From Marinobacter alexandrii (lineage in GTDB: Bacteria > Bacteroidota > Bacteroidia > Cytophagales > Cyclobacteriaceae), in contig JBDWTN010000006.1 in assembly GCA_039984955.1 (NCBI GenBank), positions 62,001 through 126,000 of the forward strand: a DNA stretch of 64,000 nucleotides, written 5' to 3'. Positions 26,925 to 36,208 of the stretch are shown one piece after another (position 1 is the first letter of the stretch; the number at the start of each line of letters is the position of its first letter). The translations under genes and the position numbers were made by a program. The notes under the pieces were generated by a model. That model was not told where the DNA came from and did not search any database. It saw only the letters and a program-made list of their open reading frames with translations.

Positions 26925-27518
26925 TTATTTGTTTTTAAGTGAAAAGATATATTGTGCTAAATCTTCAAAATTAGCAGCATCCTGATATTTCCTATCCGGA
27001 TACGAATTTGCTATCAATTTAATTCTCGTTGGTTTATCGTTTTCCTCGATATACTCAATCTGGACATTCCCAAATTTCTGATCAATAGGTTCAACAAATC
27101 CTAGTTTGGGCTTTAAGTAGTGCAACTCTTTCGATTCAACTACATCTCCTTTTTCTTGCATTGTATGTCTACTCAAAACTAATCGGTAATCCAATTTTTT
27201 TACTCGATCAGCTAAATAGTCAAATAGATAGTGAAAATTATTCTTATCGTATTTCGATTCATAGTTTATGGCAAAACCGTTACTGTAGGTAGATTCAAGA
27301 AGAATAACCTGCGGGTCTTTATCCACTCCTTTTTTACTCCAGAAATAAGACTGCCAGACATCATTCAAAAATTCCTCACAATATTCTGATGTTTTCCATG
27401 CTTGAAAACGATCTAGAAAAGATTGACTTCTTTGGATTAGCTCATTGACAAACACCTTAGTAGGTGTCGCACTTGACTTTCCGAAAAGTCGTTGATAGAT
27501 GTAATCAAAATAGCTCAT
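26925..27518 (-). CDS. Protein of unknown function between two T9SS cargo genes
   Basis: A 197-residue protein without signal peptide, membrane helix or sorting domain; mixed helix and strand, with a predicted N-terminal helical part (FDYIYQRLFGKSS) and a C-terminal beta part (YLKPKLGFVEPID, VQIEYIEENDKPTRIKLI). It shares one base with the stop of the upstream 1,730-residue gene and leads into the Ig-like gene after 8 bases. The tight packing suggests it works with these exported proteins from the cytoplasm, but no family is recognised. Confidence 0.65.
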   Translation of the reverse strand: MSYFDYIYQRLFGKSSATPTKVFVNELIQRSQSFLDRFQAWKTSEYCEEFLNDVWQSYFWSKKGVDKDPQVILLESTYSNGFAINYESKYDKNNFHYLFDYLADRVKKLDYRLVLSRHTMQEKGDVVESKELHYLKPKLGFVEPIDQKFGNVQIEYIEENDKPTRIKLIANSYPDRKYQDAANFEDLAQYIFSLKNK

Positions 27519-30500
27519 TATCTAATAAGTGTAACCGATCCATATTGTTCAATAGTTCCCAAATCTGGTGCTAAGGAACTCGAAAATTTTAATATATATG
27601 CATACGTTCCCGGTGGAAGTAAAGATCCTCTATAGATTCCATCCCATTGAAAGTCTTGATTATTTGAAGTATATACAAGTTCACCCCATCGAGTATAAAT
27701 CAAAATTTCAAACTCCTCCACGTAATCATTAGGAAAAACAAAGAATTCGTCATTTATTCCATTGCCATTTGGTGAAAATGCATTTGGAGCGAAAATTACT
27801 GGACGACAATCTTCTCTTACTTCAACTCGATCTGTTATACAGGTAAATCCATTATAAAGCGTGACCTCATACGTACCGGCAGTAGAAACATTCAATATCT
27901 GATCGGTAGAGATAATTGCATCATCAGGCAGCAATCTCCATTCATAGGTATTAAAAATACCTGGATCAAGATTTACCGTAGGATCTACAGGATCTCCTGT
28001 GCAGTAACTTGCTGTCTCTGGTAATAGTAAATCTTCGGTGTTGATAGGTACAACAGCAACTACCAATTCATCAGTAGCTGTACACGTTCCTGATTCATTT
28101 GTAGCCACCACCATATAGTTTCCTGATTGTGTAACAGTAAGAATGGAATCTGTATCAGAAAGTATGGTTCCACTTGCATCTTTCCATTCATAAGTCACTG
28201 AAGGGTTAAAATAATTGGTAGTCGCAATCAGGAATACATTTCCATTGTTGTCGCAATCCGGGTCAAGTGATAATGACACGGTAAATTCTGCTTGAATTTC
28301 CACAAGATTATCGCCTGAAGTCACCTCACAGCCTGTGAATTGATCGGTTACCGTCACATTGTAAGTTCCTGAACTTGTTACAGTATTTCTCATGGCATTG
28401 CTGCCATCATTCCAGACATATATGAAACTCCCACTACCTCCAGTAACATTCGCCACTAGGGTAACCTGCCCGTCGCATGGATCTCCCTCTATCACCACAT
28501 CGATTGTTTGATCCACATTGAAATTAACCTGAATATCCTCTGATCTAGGACAGAAGCCAGCTTCTGTGGCTGTTACAGTATATACTCCTGGTTGATTTAC
28601 TGTAATCGGATTACCGGGATTGCCACTTACGATACTTGGGCCGGACCAAGTGTACAAAGCAGTTCCGCCACTTCCATCCATAACCGAAATCATTCCCTCC
28701 GTTCCACAAATTTCTTGAATCGCATCAAATGTAAAGTCCGGTTCGGGATCAGGATTGATTATTATTTGCTCTGTTTCAATACACCCAGGAGCGTTATTAT
28801 CAGTTATCTGAACGAACAACGTGCCTGTATTTAAACCTGGTATCACTAAGGGATCTACGGTATCTGTTCCTGTCGCTACTACCACACCAGTTGCATCCTG
28901 TATCTCATAATCATAACTCGCTGGCAATGGAGTCCCTGATATGGTCAGTTCAACATCACCATCACAGTTTCCTCCGGTATTTAATACGGATAGGTTAAAC
29001 GTACCCGGATCTTCAACTTGTACTACTTCTGTATAGGTACAACCTGCCACCAGATTAGTGACGGTAAGGTTATAATTTCCTGGGGCTAAATTCCCAGCTC
29101 CAGGTGGTGTTCCAGATGGAATACCAGCCGGAATACTTACCGAAGCAGGGCCGTCAACATTAAAAGGTCCAGCAGTAGCTGGTCCTGATATTTGATATGA
29201 ATAACTACCTGTGGTGTTGAAATCAATACTTATGTAACCATCGTCGTTTCCACACCCACTTGTCTCGGTTGATGTAACCGTCACATCTGGCTCTTCTTGA
29301 ACGGTTACCTGTACCGTATCACGACCAATACACCCAAAAATATTTACAACCTCAACAGTGTACTCGAACATGCCTGGAACAGTCGTATCTATATCCAATG
29401 TGCGATTTGAGCCAGATATTATTCCATTTATAGCCCAGGAATAAGTAGCTCTCACTACTTGGGCATCCAATGTGATGACGGGATCATTTTGACATAGGTT
29501 TCGGTCAGCTCCAAGATCTATCGTTGGTCTTACATCTGCCATAAGTATCTGAAGTGTATCAGACGTGCAACCTGTAACTGTATTAATGATTGCAACATCA
29601 ATAATACCGGGTTCTGTAACAGTGATCTCTCTAGTATCTTCACCGGTACTCCAGTAGTATGAGAAATCAGGTTCATCAACAGGCCAAGCAATCAATGTAA
29701 CCGGCTGACCACATAGTGCAGTATCAGACGGTACCGTTGGGCTTTCAGGAATGTTATTGATGGTAATGGTCTGTGTCAAAGTAGTATCCGTATCGCATCG
29801 ATTACTTAAAATGAGTTGCACAGTATAAGTACCAGGAATATCATAAGTATGAGTCGTATCCTGAACCGCCGCAGAAGTTCCATCTCCGAAAATCCATTGG
29901 TAGTTTTCAATCGAATTATTTGGATCTCTACCTACTCCAGAGAATGTAGATAGCTGACCGGCACAACCTGCGGTAACAGTCATACTTGGCTCTTGAAGTG
30001 GTGGGGATTGATTTTGGGCAAAATTTGGAAGACCTAGTCTACTTGTTCTTCCTGATAAGTCAAACCCTCCTGCATCAAAACTAGCTCCTGCATCATCTCC
30101 ATCAGGAGAACTAATGGTTCCAATGGTTCCAGAATTATCAACCGCCATATAAATCGTTCCATCAGGGCCCATCTGAAGAGCTCCATAGCTCACCCCTTGA
30201 GGGTATCCATCAAACTTAGTCGCTGTTATATCTGTAACTGGATCATCAGAATTTAGACTGTCCAAGTCATATTGAATCAATTTTGAAGCTCCTGAAGAAG
30301 TAGTGAGATAGAGTCTCAATCCTCCTGCAGAAAACTCTAAACCATACAAGTCATTTTCTCCTGTATCAATTAATCTTGGGTTAGAAATCTCTCCTTGATC
30401 AAAATCCAGTATTTCAACCTGATTGGTTCCAGGGATATTCACAGCAATCTGATTTAATGTTGGAGAAATCTTCATGTAACCCGTGGCGCTTAATTCTTGC

Positions 30501-32710
30501 ATGAAGTCATGAACTTCACCAGAAGGTGAATAAATGGCTCCACTTAGACCATTTGGGCTAGTACGGTATGATCTAAATGTATTATTACCGAACTCATGAG
30601 CTAAGATGATATCATTCCCAGTAAATCCAGATCCGGTAATACGCTCAGTACCGTTATCCATCAGTTTGATATTTTTAACAATTACTTTCCCCCTAGCAGT
30701 ATCTTCCTTCATATCCACAATCGAATAACGAAGAGCATATTCATCATCACCATAGACCTGTTCGGTAGTGAAGATGTAAAACATAGTTTCATCATCACCA
30801 TATGGCATGATTAAAGAATTCTGTGCAGATGCCAAATCTCCTCCAATAGTGTCGCCGTTGACCATGACATCATGGTCTTTATTAAAGACGGTGAATCCAT
30901 TTGTATAAAAGAGTAAATCTCCATTTATATCAGATATTGTGGCACAACCTTCCGGTGCGTTTTGATTATTTGCATCCAGAATAGCAACTGGACCATTAGT
31001 AAATTCAATACCTGCCTGCTCACCAAAATACCACTGATTTGAAACTTGATTTGCTACACCATATTCTATGACTTCTATATCATCAAAACCTGTGCATCCA
31101 GTGGCATTTGTTACTTCTACCCAATAGGTGCCAGCCGTATCTATCTCTATGGTCTGAGTTACTTCACCTGTACTCCACACAAAGGAAGATCCATCACCAG
31201 CATCCAATGGAAGTATCTCATCTACGCATATCGTTGTGTCGTTTCCTAAGTCAACCATCAGATCGTTGGTCAATATTTCAACTGGTTGAGTGATTGTTTG
31301 TGTTATTCCATTTACCTCGGCTGTTAAGCTAACCATGTATCCGCCTTCTGCTTGATACTCATAATTCGGTATCCATCCATTTGAGCCACTTCCATCACCA
31401 AAATCCCAAGTTAAATTATTGGGTACTGGTTCTACTACCGGAAAAAACTTGGTCACGTTAGTTGCACAACTATCAATCCAATAGAAACTGAGCGTATCGA
31501 ATGTAAAGTTGTATCCTGGTGTATGTTCCGAGAACTGAGTGGAGCCAAAATCCTCTGGAAAAACGATCGCTTGGTAGGCAACCGAGTCAGCAATGCTATC
31601 AGGTCTATTGATTCTTCCAAGGTTGAAAATTGATGCTGCAGTCTCCTGATATAAATGGTATATTCTATCATCAGGTGCTCGCTTTAATCCATAGCTTCGA
31701 AATATTGGAGCAGGCAAAATCGGATTCACCGTTCTTGTGGTATCATTAAAATCTAGCTGATACAGCTGGCCTGTAGTACCACTGCTCCCGAATCGGGATA
31801 AATAGAGTTTTGAGCCATCACTTGACCACTCTACGTCATAGACGGATTCCCCTTGATCGTCGTTGAATCCAGTTCCTAATAATGTGGTATCTAGAGCTAA
31901 GACTCCTGAAATTGGATCAAAATCCATTAACCATATATTCCTATTTGCTCCTTTGGGAGCCATTGCTAGCTGAGAAGAGTCAGCATTAAAAGCAAAATGT
32001 GAAGCTTCGAACCCAGGAGTGGCGCCATCTGTAAAATCATAATTCGTTGTAGCACCTATTCCACCCCCATCTACTTGGGTTACTTGAATTTGAAATGTGG
32101 TTCGATTCTGAGAAACTAGCCAAAAAAGCTCACCATCTCCTGATGGAATAGTTATCATTCCTTCGGAAGGGTCTACTAAGCCGGTAGCCAGATCTACCAT
32201 TCCAACCACTACATCTCCGTATGGAAATTGAACCGAACCATTTCCTTGTATGGTGGCATCAACAACTGTATATCTTATTTCATTTACACCCCCAGACCCT
32301 GAATTAGTGAAAAGATAATATTGGCCGGGATTGTCTGTTACTGGACAAGTAACAACAGGAACATTGATTGAAGATATTCCAGATAAACCTGCCCCGTTTG
32401 GAACGATTGAGTGAGAGACATCATAGACGTCAACTCCATCTGTATAGAAGAGTAAATTTCCTGTGAATTGATCTGTTATAGTGACCGCCCCAGAAACTCC
32501 AAATGGTGTTGCCTGATCGGTTTGAAGATATACGTCTCTTCCATTCCGATCAAAAACCAGATTTTCCACCGAATTTCCAAAGTACCACCCTGTCTCTGTT
32601 ACATCTTGAGACCAAAGTGTAACGGTGGAAATTAAAAAGAGGACAACACAAATCAATCTGCGAAAAGCAGACACATAAGGGATACGAATCATAGAAATGT
32701 CCTTAGTCAT
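27518..32710 (-). CDS. Giant T9SS cargo with PKD-type domains and gliding-associated C-terminal domain
   Basis: About 1,730 residues. Candidate starts are GTG 32716, ATG 32710 and ATG 32692; the last gives the tightest signal peptide (MIRIPYVSAFRRL ... LWSQ). It contains two similar propeller-like modules (one opening TGWYFGNSVENL at about 40, the other NQWYFGEQAGIEF at about 560), each followed by PKD domains (LTWDFGDGSGSNG, YQWIFGDGTSA), then five or more SprB-like repeats. The C-terminal 90 residues are the type B gliding-motility domain (PVIFAPNAFSPNGNGINDEF). Type B cargos need PorP/SprF-type partners, and such a gene lies divergently at 32847. Likely a surface adhesin. Confidence 0.9.
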   Translation of the reverse strand: MTKDISMIRIPYVSAFRRLICVVLFLISTVTLWSQDVTETGWYFGNSVENLVFDRNGRDVYLQTDQATPFGVSGAVTITDQFTGNLLFYTDGVDVYDVSHSIVPNGAGLSGISSINVPVVTCPVTDNPGQYYLFTNSGSGGVNEIRYTVVDATIQGNGSVQFPYGDVVVGMVDLATGLVDPSEGMITIPSGDGELFWLVSQNRTTFQIQVTQVDGGGIGATTNYDFTDGATPGFEASHFAFNADSSQLAMAPKGANRNIWLMDFDPISGVLALDTTLLGTGFNDDQGESVYDVEWSSDGSKLYLSRFGSSGTTGQLYQLDFNDTTRTVNPILPAPIFRSYGLKRAPDDRIYHLYQETAASIFNLGRINRPDSIADSVAYQAIVFPEDFGSTQFSEHTPGYNFTFDTLSFYWIDSCATNVTKFFPVVEPVPNNLTWDFGDGSGSNGWIPNYEYQAEGGYMVSLTAEVNGITQTITQPVEILTNDLMVDLGNDTTICVDEILPLDAGDGSSFVWSTGEVTQTIEIDTAGTYWVEVTNATGCTGFDDIEVIEYGVANQVSNQWYFGEQAGIEFTNGPVAILDANNQNAPEGCATISDINGDLLFYTNGFTVFNKDHDVMVNGDTIGGDLASAQNSLIMPYGDDETMFYIFTTEQVYGDDEYALRYSIVDMKEDTARGKVIVKNIKLMDNGTERITGSGFTGNDIILAHEFGNNTFRSYRTSPNGLSGAIYSPSGEVHDFMQELSATGYMKISPTLNQIAVNIPGTNQVEILDFDQGEISNPRLIDTGENDLYGLEFSAGGLRLYLTTSSGASKLIQYDLDSLNSDDPVTDITATKFDGYPQGVSYGALQMGPDGTIYMAVDNSGTIGTISSPDGDDAGASFDAGGFDLSGRTSRLGLPNFAQNQSPPLQEPSMTVTAGCAGQLSTFSGVGRDPNNSIENYQWIFGDGTSAAVQDTTHTYDIPGTYTVQLILSNRCDTDTTLTQTITINNIPESPTVPSDTALCGQPVTLIAWPVDEPDFSYYWSTGEDTREITVTEPGIIDVAIINTVTGCTSDTLQILMADVRPTIDLGADRNLCQNDPVITLDAQVVRATYSWAINGIISGSNRTLDIDTTVPGMFEYTVEVVNIFGCIGRDTVQVTVQEEPDVTVTSTETSGCGNDDGYISIDFNTTGSYSYQISGPATAGPFNVDGPASVSIPAGIPSGTPPGAGNLAPGNYNLTVTNLVAGCTYTEVVQVEDPGTFNLSVLNTGGNCDGDVELTISGTPLPASYDYEIQDATGVVVATGTDTVDPLVIPGLNTGTLFVQITDNNAPGCIETEQIIINPDPEPDFTFDAIQEICGTEGMISVMDGSGGTALYTWSGPSIVSGNPGNPITVNQPGVYTVTATEAGFCPRSEDIQVNFNVDQTIDVVIEGDPCDGQVTLVANVTGGSGSFIYVWNDGSNAMRNTVTSSGTYNVTVTDQFTGCEVTSGDNLVEIQAEFTVSLSLDPDCDNNGNVFLIATTNYFNPSVTYEWKDASGTILSDTDSILTVTQSGNYMVVATNESGTCTATDELVVAVVPINTEDLLLPETASYCTGDPVDPTVNLDPGIFNTYEWRLLPDDAIISTDQILNVSTAGTYEVTLYNGFTCITDRVEVREDCRPVIFAPNAFSPNGNGINDEFFVFPNDYVEEFEILIYTRWGELVYTSNNQDFQWDGIYRGSLLPPGTYAYILKFSSSLAPDLGTIEQYGSVTLIR

Positions 32711-32846
32711 GCACACACTTTGTAAAAATACGGTTAAAATACTAACGTACTAGTTGTCGTTACATTACTTATGTAAGTCAACAAAACTTAAGCCGATTTA
32801 TATTAATTGTATAATTTGCTCAACGATTTATAATTAGAAATTTCAT

Positions 32847-33875
32847 ATGATCAAAAAGGTCATTTTCTTCATTACAATCTTTAGTGTCCTTTGTCAGGAA
32901 AACACTTTGAAGGCTCAAGACCCTCAGTTTTCTCAGTACTATGCTGCACCGCTATATTTGAATCCTGGACTTGTGGGCATCAATCAAAAAGGGCGAATGG
33001 GGATCAACTACCGAACTCAATGGCCAAATTTAGATGCAAATTTTGAGACATTCTCTGCTTATGCAGACTATCACTTTGAAGATTATTTTAGCAGTGCAGG
33101 TATCATTTTCACAAGAGATCAAGAAGGGATTGCCGGACTTAATTCGACCTCAATAGGCCTTCAATATGCTTATCAGCTTCAAATAAATTATGATTGGACC
33201 TTTCGTGCGGGTGTTCAAGGTGCCTATGTTATTCGTGACCTGAACTTTGACAAACTCACCTTTGGTGACCAATTTGATAACACAGGTTTAGTGAGACCTG
33301 TGACTGGCGAAGTATTTAACACAGGACTTAACGCAAAGTTTTTTGACCTTTCATTCGGAGGAATATTATATAATCCTTCGATATGGATAGGAGCCGCGCT
33401 TCATCATGTTCTAGAACCTAATCAGAGCATTGCAGGGGGTGATGCACCTCTGCCAAGAAGATTTTCGATTCATGGAGGGTACCGAATTTCGCTAAATCCC
33501 GGATCTAGAAAAACTGGCATTGGTGAACGAAGCATCACTCCTACTTTTAATTATCGAACTCAAGGAAATTTTGATCAATTGGATGTTGGAGCATATTTCA
33601 CACTCAGTCCGGTCTTAGTTGGTTTATGGTATCGTGGACTTCCGATTAAAAACCTAGACGGAATAACAAATAATGAATCTATTATTTTAATGCTTGGGCT
33701 TCAAACAAACCGAGCAACATTTGGCTATAGTTTCGATTATACGCTTTCTGACCTTGGCATAGGAACAGGTGGCGCTCATGAAATCAGTATAGCTTATTCG
33801 TTTAGCTTGGGTGATCCTCTTAAACCAGCTGCTGATGTGCGTAGATTAAGGTGCCCCATTCCTTTTATTTTCTAG
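32847..33875 (+). CDS. PorP/SprF-family type IX secretion outer-membrane protein
   Basis: A 342-residue protein with a signal peptide (cleavage near LKAQD) followed by the family-defining start DPQFSQYYAAPLYLNPGLVG. The rest is a run of amphipathic strands forming an outer-membrane barrel. In gliding bacteria SprF-like proteins are each dedicated to exporting one type B cargo and lie next to it; the 1,730-residue protein gene is divergent, 137 bases away, and is the probable partner. The shared intergenic region holds both promoters and an imperfect palindrome TTACAT-N5-ATGTAA (32760-32776). Confidence 0.92.
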   Translation: MIKKVIFFITIFSVLCQENTLKAQDPQFSQYYAAPLYLNPGLVGINQKGRMGINYRTQWPNLDANFETFSAYADYHFEDYFSSAGIIFTRDQEGIAGLNSTSIGLQYAYQLQINYDWTFRAGVQGAYVIRDLNFDKLTFGDQFDNTGLVRPVTGEVFNTGLNAKFFDLSFGGILYNPSIWIGAALHHVLEPNQSIAGGDAPLPRRFSIHGGYRISLNPGSRKTGIGERSITPTFNYRTQGNFDQLDVGAYFTLSPVLVGLWYRGLPIKNLDGITNNESIILMLGLQTNRATFGYSFDYTLSDLGIGTGGAHEISIAYSFSLGDPLKPAADVRRLRCPIPFIF

Positions 33876-33890
33876 AAGGCAAACTCACCC

Positions 33891-33898
33891 TAACTTTG
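33891..33898 (+). promoter_or_regulatory. -7 box TAACTTTG for the M48 protease gene
   Basis: A perfect TAnnTTTG ends only 4 bases before the ATG at 33903. If transcription starts a few bases after the box, the message is leaderless or nearly so. No TTG element is evident at the usual distance, and the box lies between the stop of the previous gene and the start of the next. Confidence 0.5.
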
Positions 33899-33902
33899 CG
33901 GC

Positions 33903-35135
33903 ATGACTGAAGAAACCATTTTCTATATTCTCATTGGCATTATCTCTTTTGACTTTGCACTGGAACGTACGTTAAGTTTTCTTAATAGGAATAGTTCCAA
34001 AAAACCAGTCCCCAAAGAACTTGAGGGAATATACGATGCGGAAAAGTATGCTAAATCCCAATCCTATCAGTCAGAAGTATCCCGTTTTGGTACTTTAACA
34101 GCCACTTTCAGTTTTGTCATCCTTTTCCTGACCATCTACAATGGATGGTTTGGTGAACTTGATCATTGGATTCGAACTTTCTCTCCTCTCAGCTTAATCA
34201 CTCCTCTTATTTTCTTTGGTATTCTTTATGTGATTTCTGATGTGATTAATATTCCATTTTCGATCTATAGAAACTTCGTCATTGAAGCTAAATATGGATT
34301 TAACAAAATGACGGCAAAGACTTTCATCCTCGATAAGATCAAAGGGTATATTCTTACAGCCATTATCGGAGGTCTTTTACTTGCTGTTTTGATATACTTC
34401 GTCAACGCAATTGGAAGTGATTTTTGGTATTACTTCTGGGGAGTAATGACGGCATTTGTGCTCTTTGCAAACTTGTTTTATACCTCTCTTATTTTACCTC
34501 TATTCAACAAACTGACCCCAATGGTAGGTGGAGAATTGAAGTCTTCTATCCAGGAATATTGTGAAAAGGTCAATTTTCCATTGAAGAATATTTTTATCAT
34601 GAATGGATCTAAAAGATCTAGCAAGGGTAATGCCTTCTTTAGCGGGTTGGGTAGAAAGAAAAAGGTAGTTCTGTTTGACACTTTAGTAGAAAAACATACT
34701 ACAGAAGAATTAACAGCTGTTTTCGCACATGAAGTTGGTCACTTCAAAAAAAAACATATTCTATTTTCTACCATTTTCAGTATCGGGTTGATGGGCTTCA
34801 TGCTTTACCTGTTTTCTCGCATGGCTTACAATGCAGAAGTAAGTTGGGCTATGGGAGGCCAGACATCTGCATTACACCTAAACTTACTTGCATTTGGGAT
34901 TTTGTATTCTCCGATCAGTACCATTCTTGGAATCATTGGGAATATTATTTCACGAAAAAATGAATATGAAGCTGATGCTTACGCAAAGGAAACATACGAT
35001 GGTAGTCCTCTGATTTCAGGACTAAAAAAGATGAGTGCGGATCATTTATCAAACCTCACTCCTCACCCAGCCTATGTATTCATACATTATTCTCATCCTC
35101 CTTTAAAAGAAAGAGTAAAGGCACTGGAGAGTTAA
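33903..35135 (+). CDS. M48-family (Ste24-like) membrane zinc metalloprotease
   Basis: A 410-residue integral membrane protease with about seven hydrophobic helices. The zinc motif HEVGH lies in AVFAHEVGHFKKKH and the third ligand Glu is in NEYEADAYA. The N-terminal domain with FDFALERTLSFLN and RFGTLTATFSFV is the Ste24 type rather than the short HtpX type. In eukaryotes these cut CAAX-type proteins; bacterial members are thought to act on misfolded or blocked membrane proteins. It converges with gpsA (4-base overlap at the stops). Confidence 0.9.
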   Translation: MTEETIFYILIGIISFDFALERTLSFLNRNSSKKPVPKELEGIYDAEKYAKSQSYQSEVSRFGTLTATFSFVILFLTIYNGWFGELDHWIRTFSPLSLITPLIFFGILYVISDVINIPFSIYRNFVIEAKYGFNKMTAKTFILDKIKGYILTAIIGGLLLAVLIYFVNAIGSDFWYYFWGVMTAFVLFANLFYTSLILPLFNKLTPMVGGELKSSIQEYCEKVNFPLKNIFIMNGSKRSSKGNAFFSGLGRKKKVVLFDTLVEKHTTEELTAVFAHEVGHFKKKHILFSTIFSIGLMGFMLYLFSRMAYNAEVSWAMGGQTSALHLNLLAFGILYSPISTILGIIGNIISRKNEYEADAYAKETYDGSPLISGLKKMSADHLSNLTPHPAYVFIHYSHPPLKERVKALES

Positions 35136-36208
35136 TCATTCGTATCTATAAAGTCAATTTCAGCTCTGAAAGGGAAACTCATTAAGTAGCCATGCGCTTC
35201 TTGAATAGTCATTCGATTGTGAATGATCTTATGAAGTGTTTCGGTGATTGGACATCTTACTTTATATGATTCAGCAAGCTGAGTCACAATATTAATGGTC
35301 TTTACTCCTTCCGCAACTTCATCCATCGATTCGATAATTTCATCCAACGTTTCCCCTTTTGCTAAACGATATCCTACAGTAAAATTTCTACTTAGATTAG
35401 ATGTGCAGGTTGCTACCAGATCTCCTACGCCAGCCAATCCCAAAAATGCTTGAGCATTCCCACCGAGCGCCTTACCTATATAAACCATCTCTACAAGTCC
35501 CCTGCTTATAAAAAGAGACTTTGCGTTCTCTCCCAGATCCATTCCTTCGATGGTTCCTGCTCCAACTGCGATAATGTTCTTCAGTACACCACAAAGTTCT
35601 ATTCCGATCAAATCTCTACTTCCATAGATCATGAACCGATCACTTTTCAATAACCTCTGACCTATGGACACCACCTCGTCAAAGTGAGAGGCTACCACAG
35701 AAGCTGCGGGCTTTCGTTGATCTAACTCTCTTGCCAGGTTTGGTCCAGCCAGACACCCCACACGCAAGACAGAAGTTTCTTCTTTTATGATCTCGGAAAT
35801 AGTTTTAACATGCTCTCGAGTCAAAGGATTGCTAGCAGTGATCTTCTGTTTGTTAGGTACAAAAAGATCAAAGCCTTTTGTTCCATGAATGAGTACATGA
35901 TAGGGTCTTAAGTGAGGAGCCAATTTGATCACCATATCGCGAACATTAGCTGAGGGTATCATTGGAAAAATGATTTCGCACTTTTGCGGTACTTCTTCTA
36001 GGATGTTTGTTATCTCGATATTATCGTGAAGTTTCTGCTTTGAGCTAACACGCTCCTTACTTATTTTTTTGGCTTTTTCAGAATCACGGACATACAGAAT
36101 AACATGTGCATTATTCTCTGCCAAAATATTGGATATTGCAGTACCGAAGCTACCTGCACCAATAACACCTACGATTTCTCTAGATGTACTTTTCAAGCCC
36201 ATAGCCAT
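35132..36208 (-). CDS. gpsA: Glycerol-3-phosphate dehydrogenase [NAD(P)+]
   Basis: A 358-residue cytoplasmic enzyme that reduces dihydroxyacetone phosphate to glycerol 3-phosphate for phospholipid synthesis. The Rossmann motif GVIGAGSFGTAISNIL is at about residues 13-28; GLKNIIAVGAGTIEG appears as GVLKNIIAVGAG, and FLGLAGVGDLVATCTS is conserved. It is about 25 residues longer than the usual 330. The start codon lies 29 bases inside the end of the upstream acyltransferase gene, so the two are translationally coupled; the product feeds straight into that enzyme. Confidence 0.93.
   Translation of the reverse strand: MAMGLKSTSREIVGVIGAGSFGTAISNILAENNAHVILYVRDSEKAKKISKERVSSKQKLHDNIEITNILEEVPQKCEIIFPMIPSANVRDMVIKLAPHLRPYHVLIHGTKGFDLFVPNKQKITASNPLTREHVKTISEIIKEETSVLRVGCLAGPNLARELDQRKPAASVVASHFDEVVSIGQRLLKSDRFMIYGSRDLIGIELCGVLKNIIAVGAGTIEGMDLGENAKSLFISRGLVEMVYIGKALGGNAQAFLGLAGVGDLVATCTSNLSRNFTVGYRLAKGETLDEIIESMDEVAEGVKTINIVTQLAESYKVRCPITETLHKIIHNRMTIQEAHGYLMSFPFRAEIDFIDTND

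Noticed and set aside
32760-32776. TTACAT-N5-ATGTAA near the giant cargo and PorP/SprF genes, with a similar 13-base string at about 48188
   Set aside because: In this AT-rich sequence 13-base matches are expected many times by chance; no shared function is evident.
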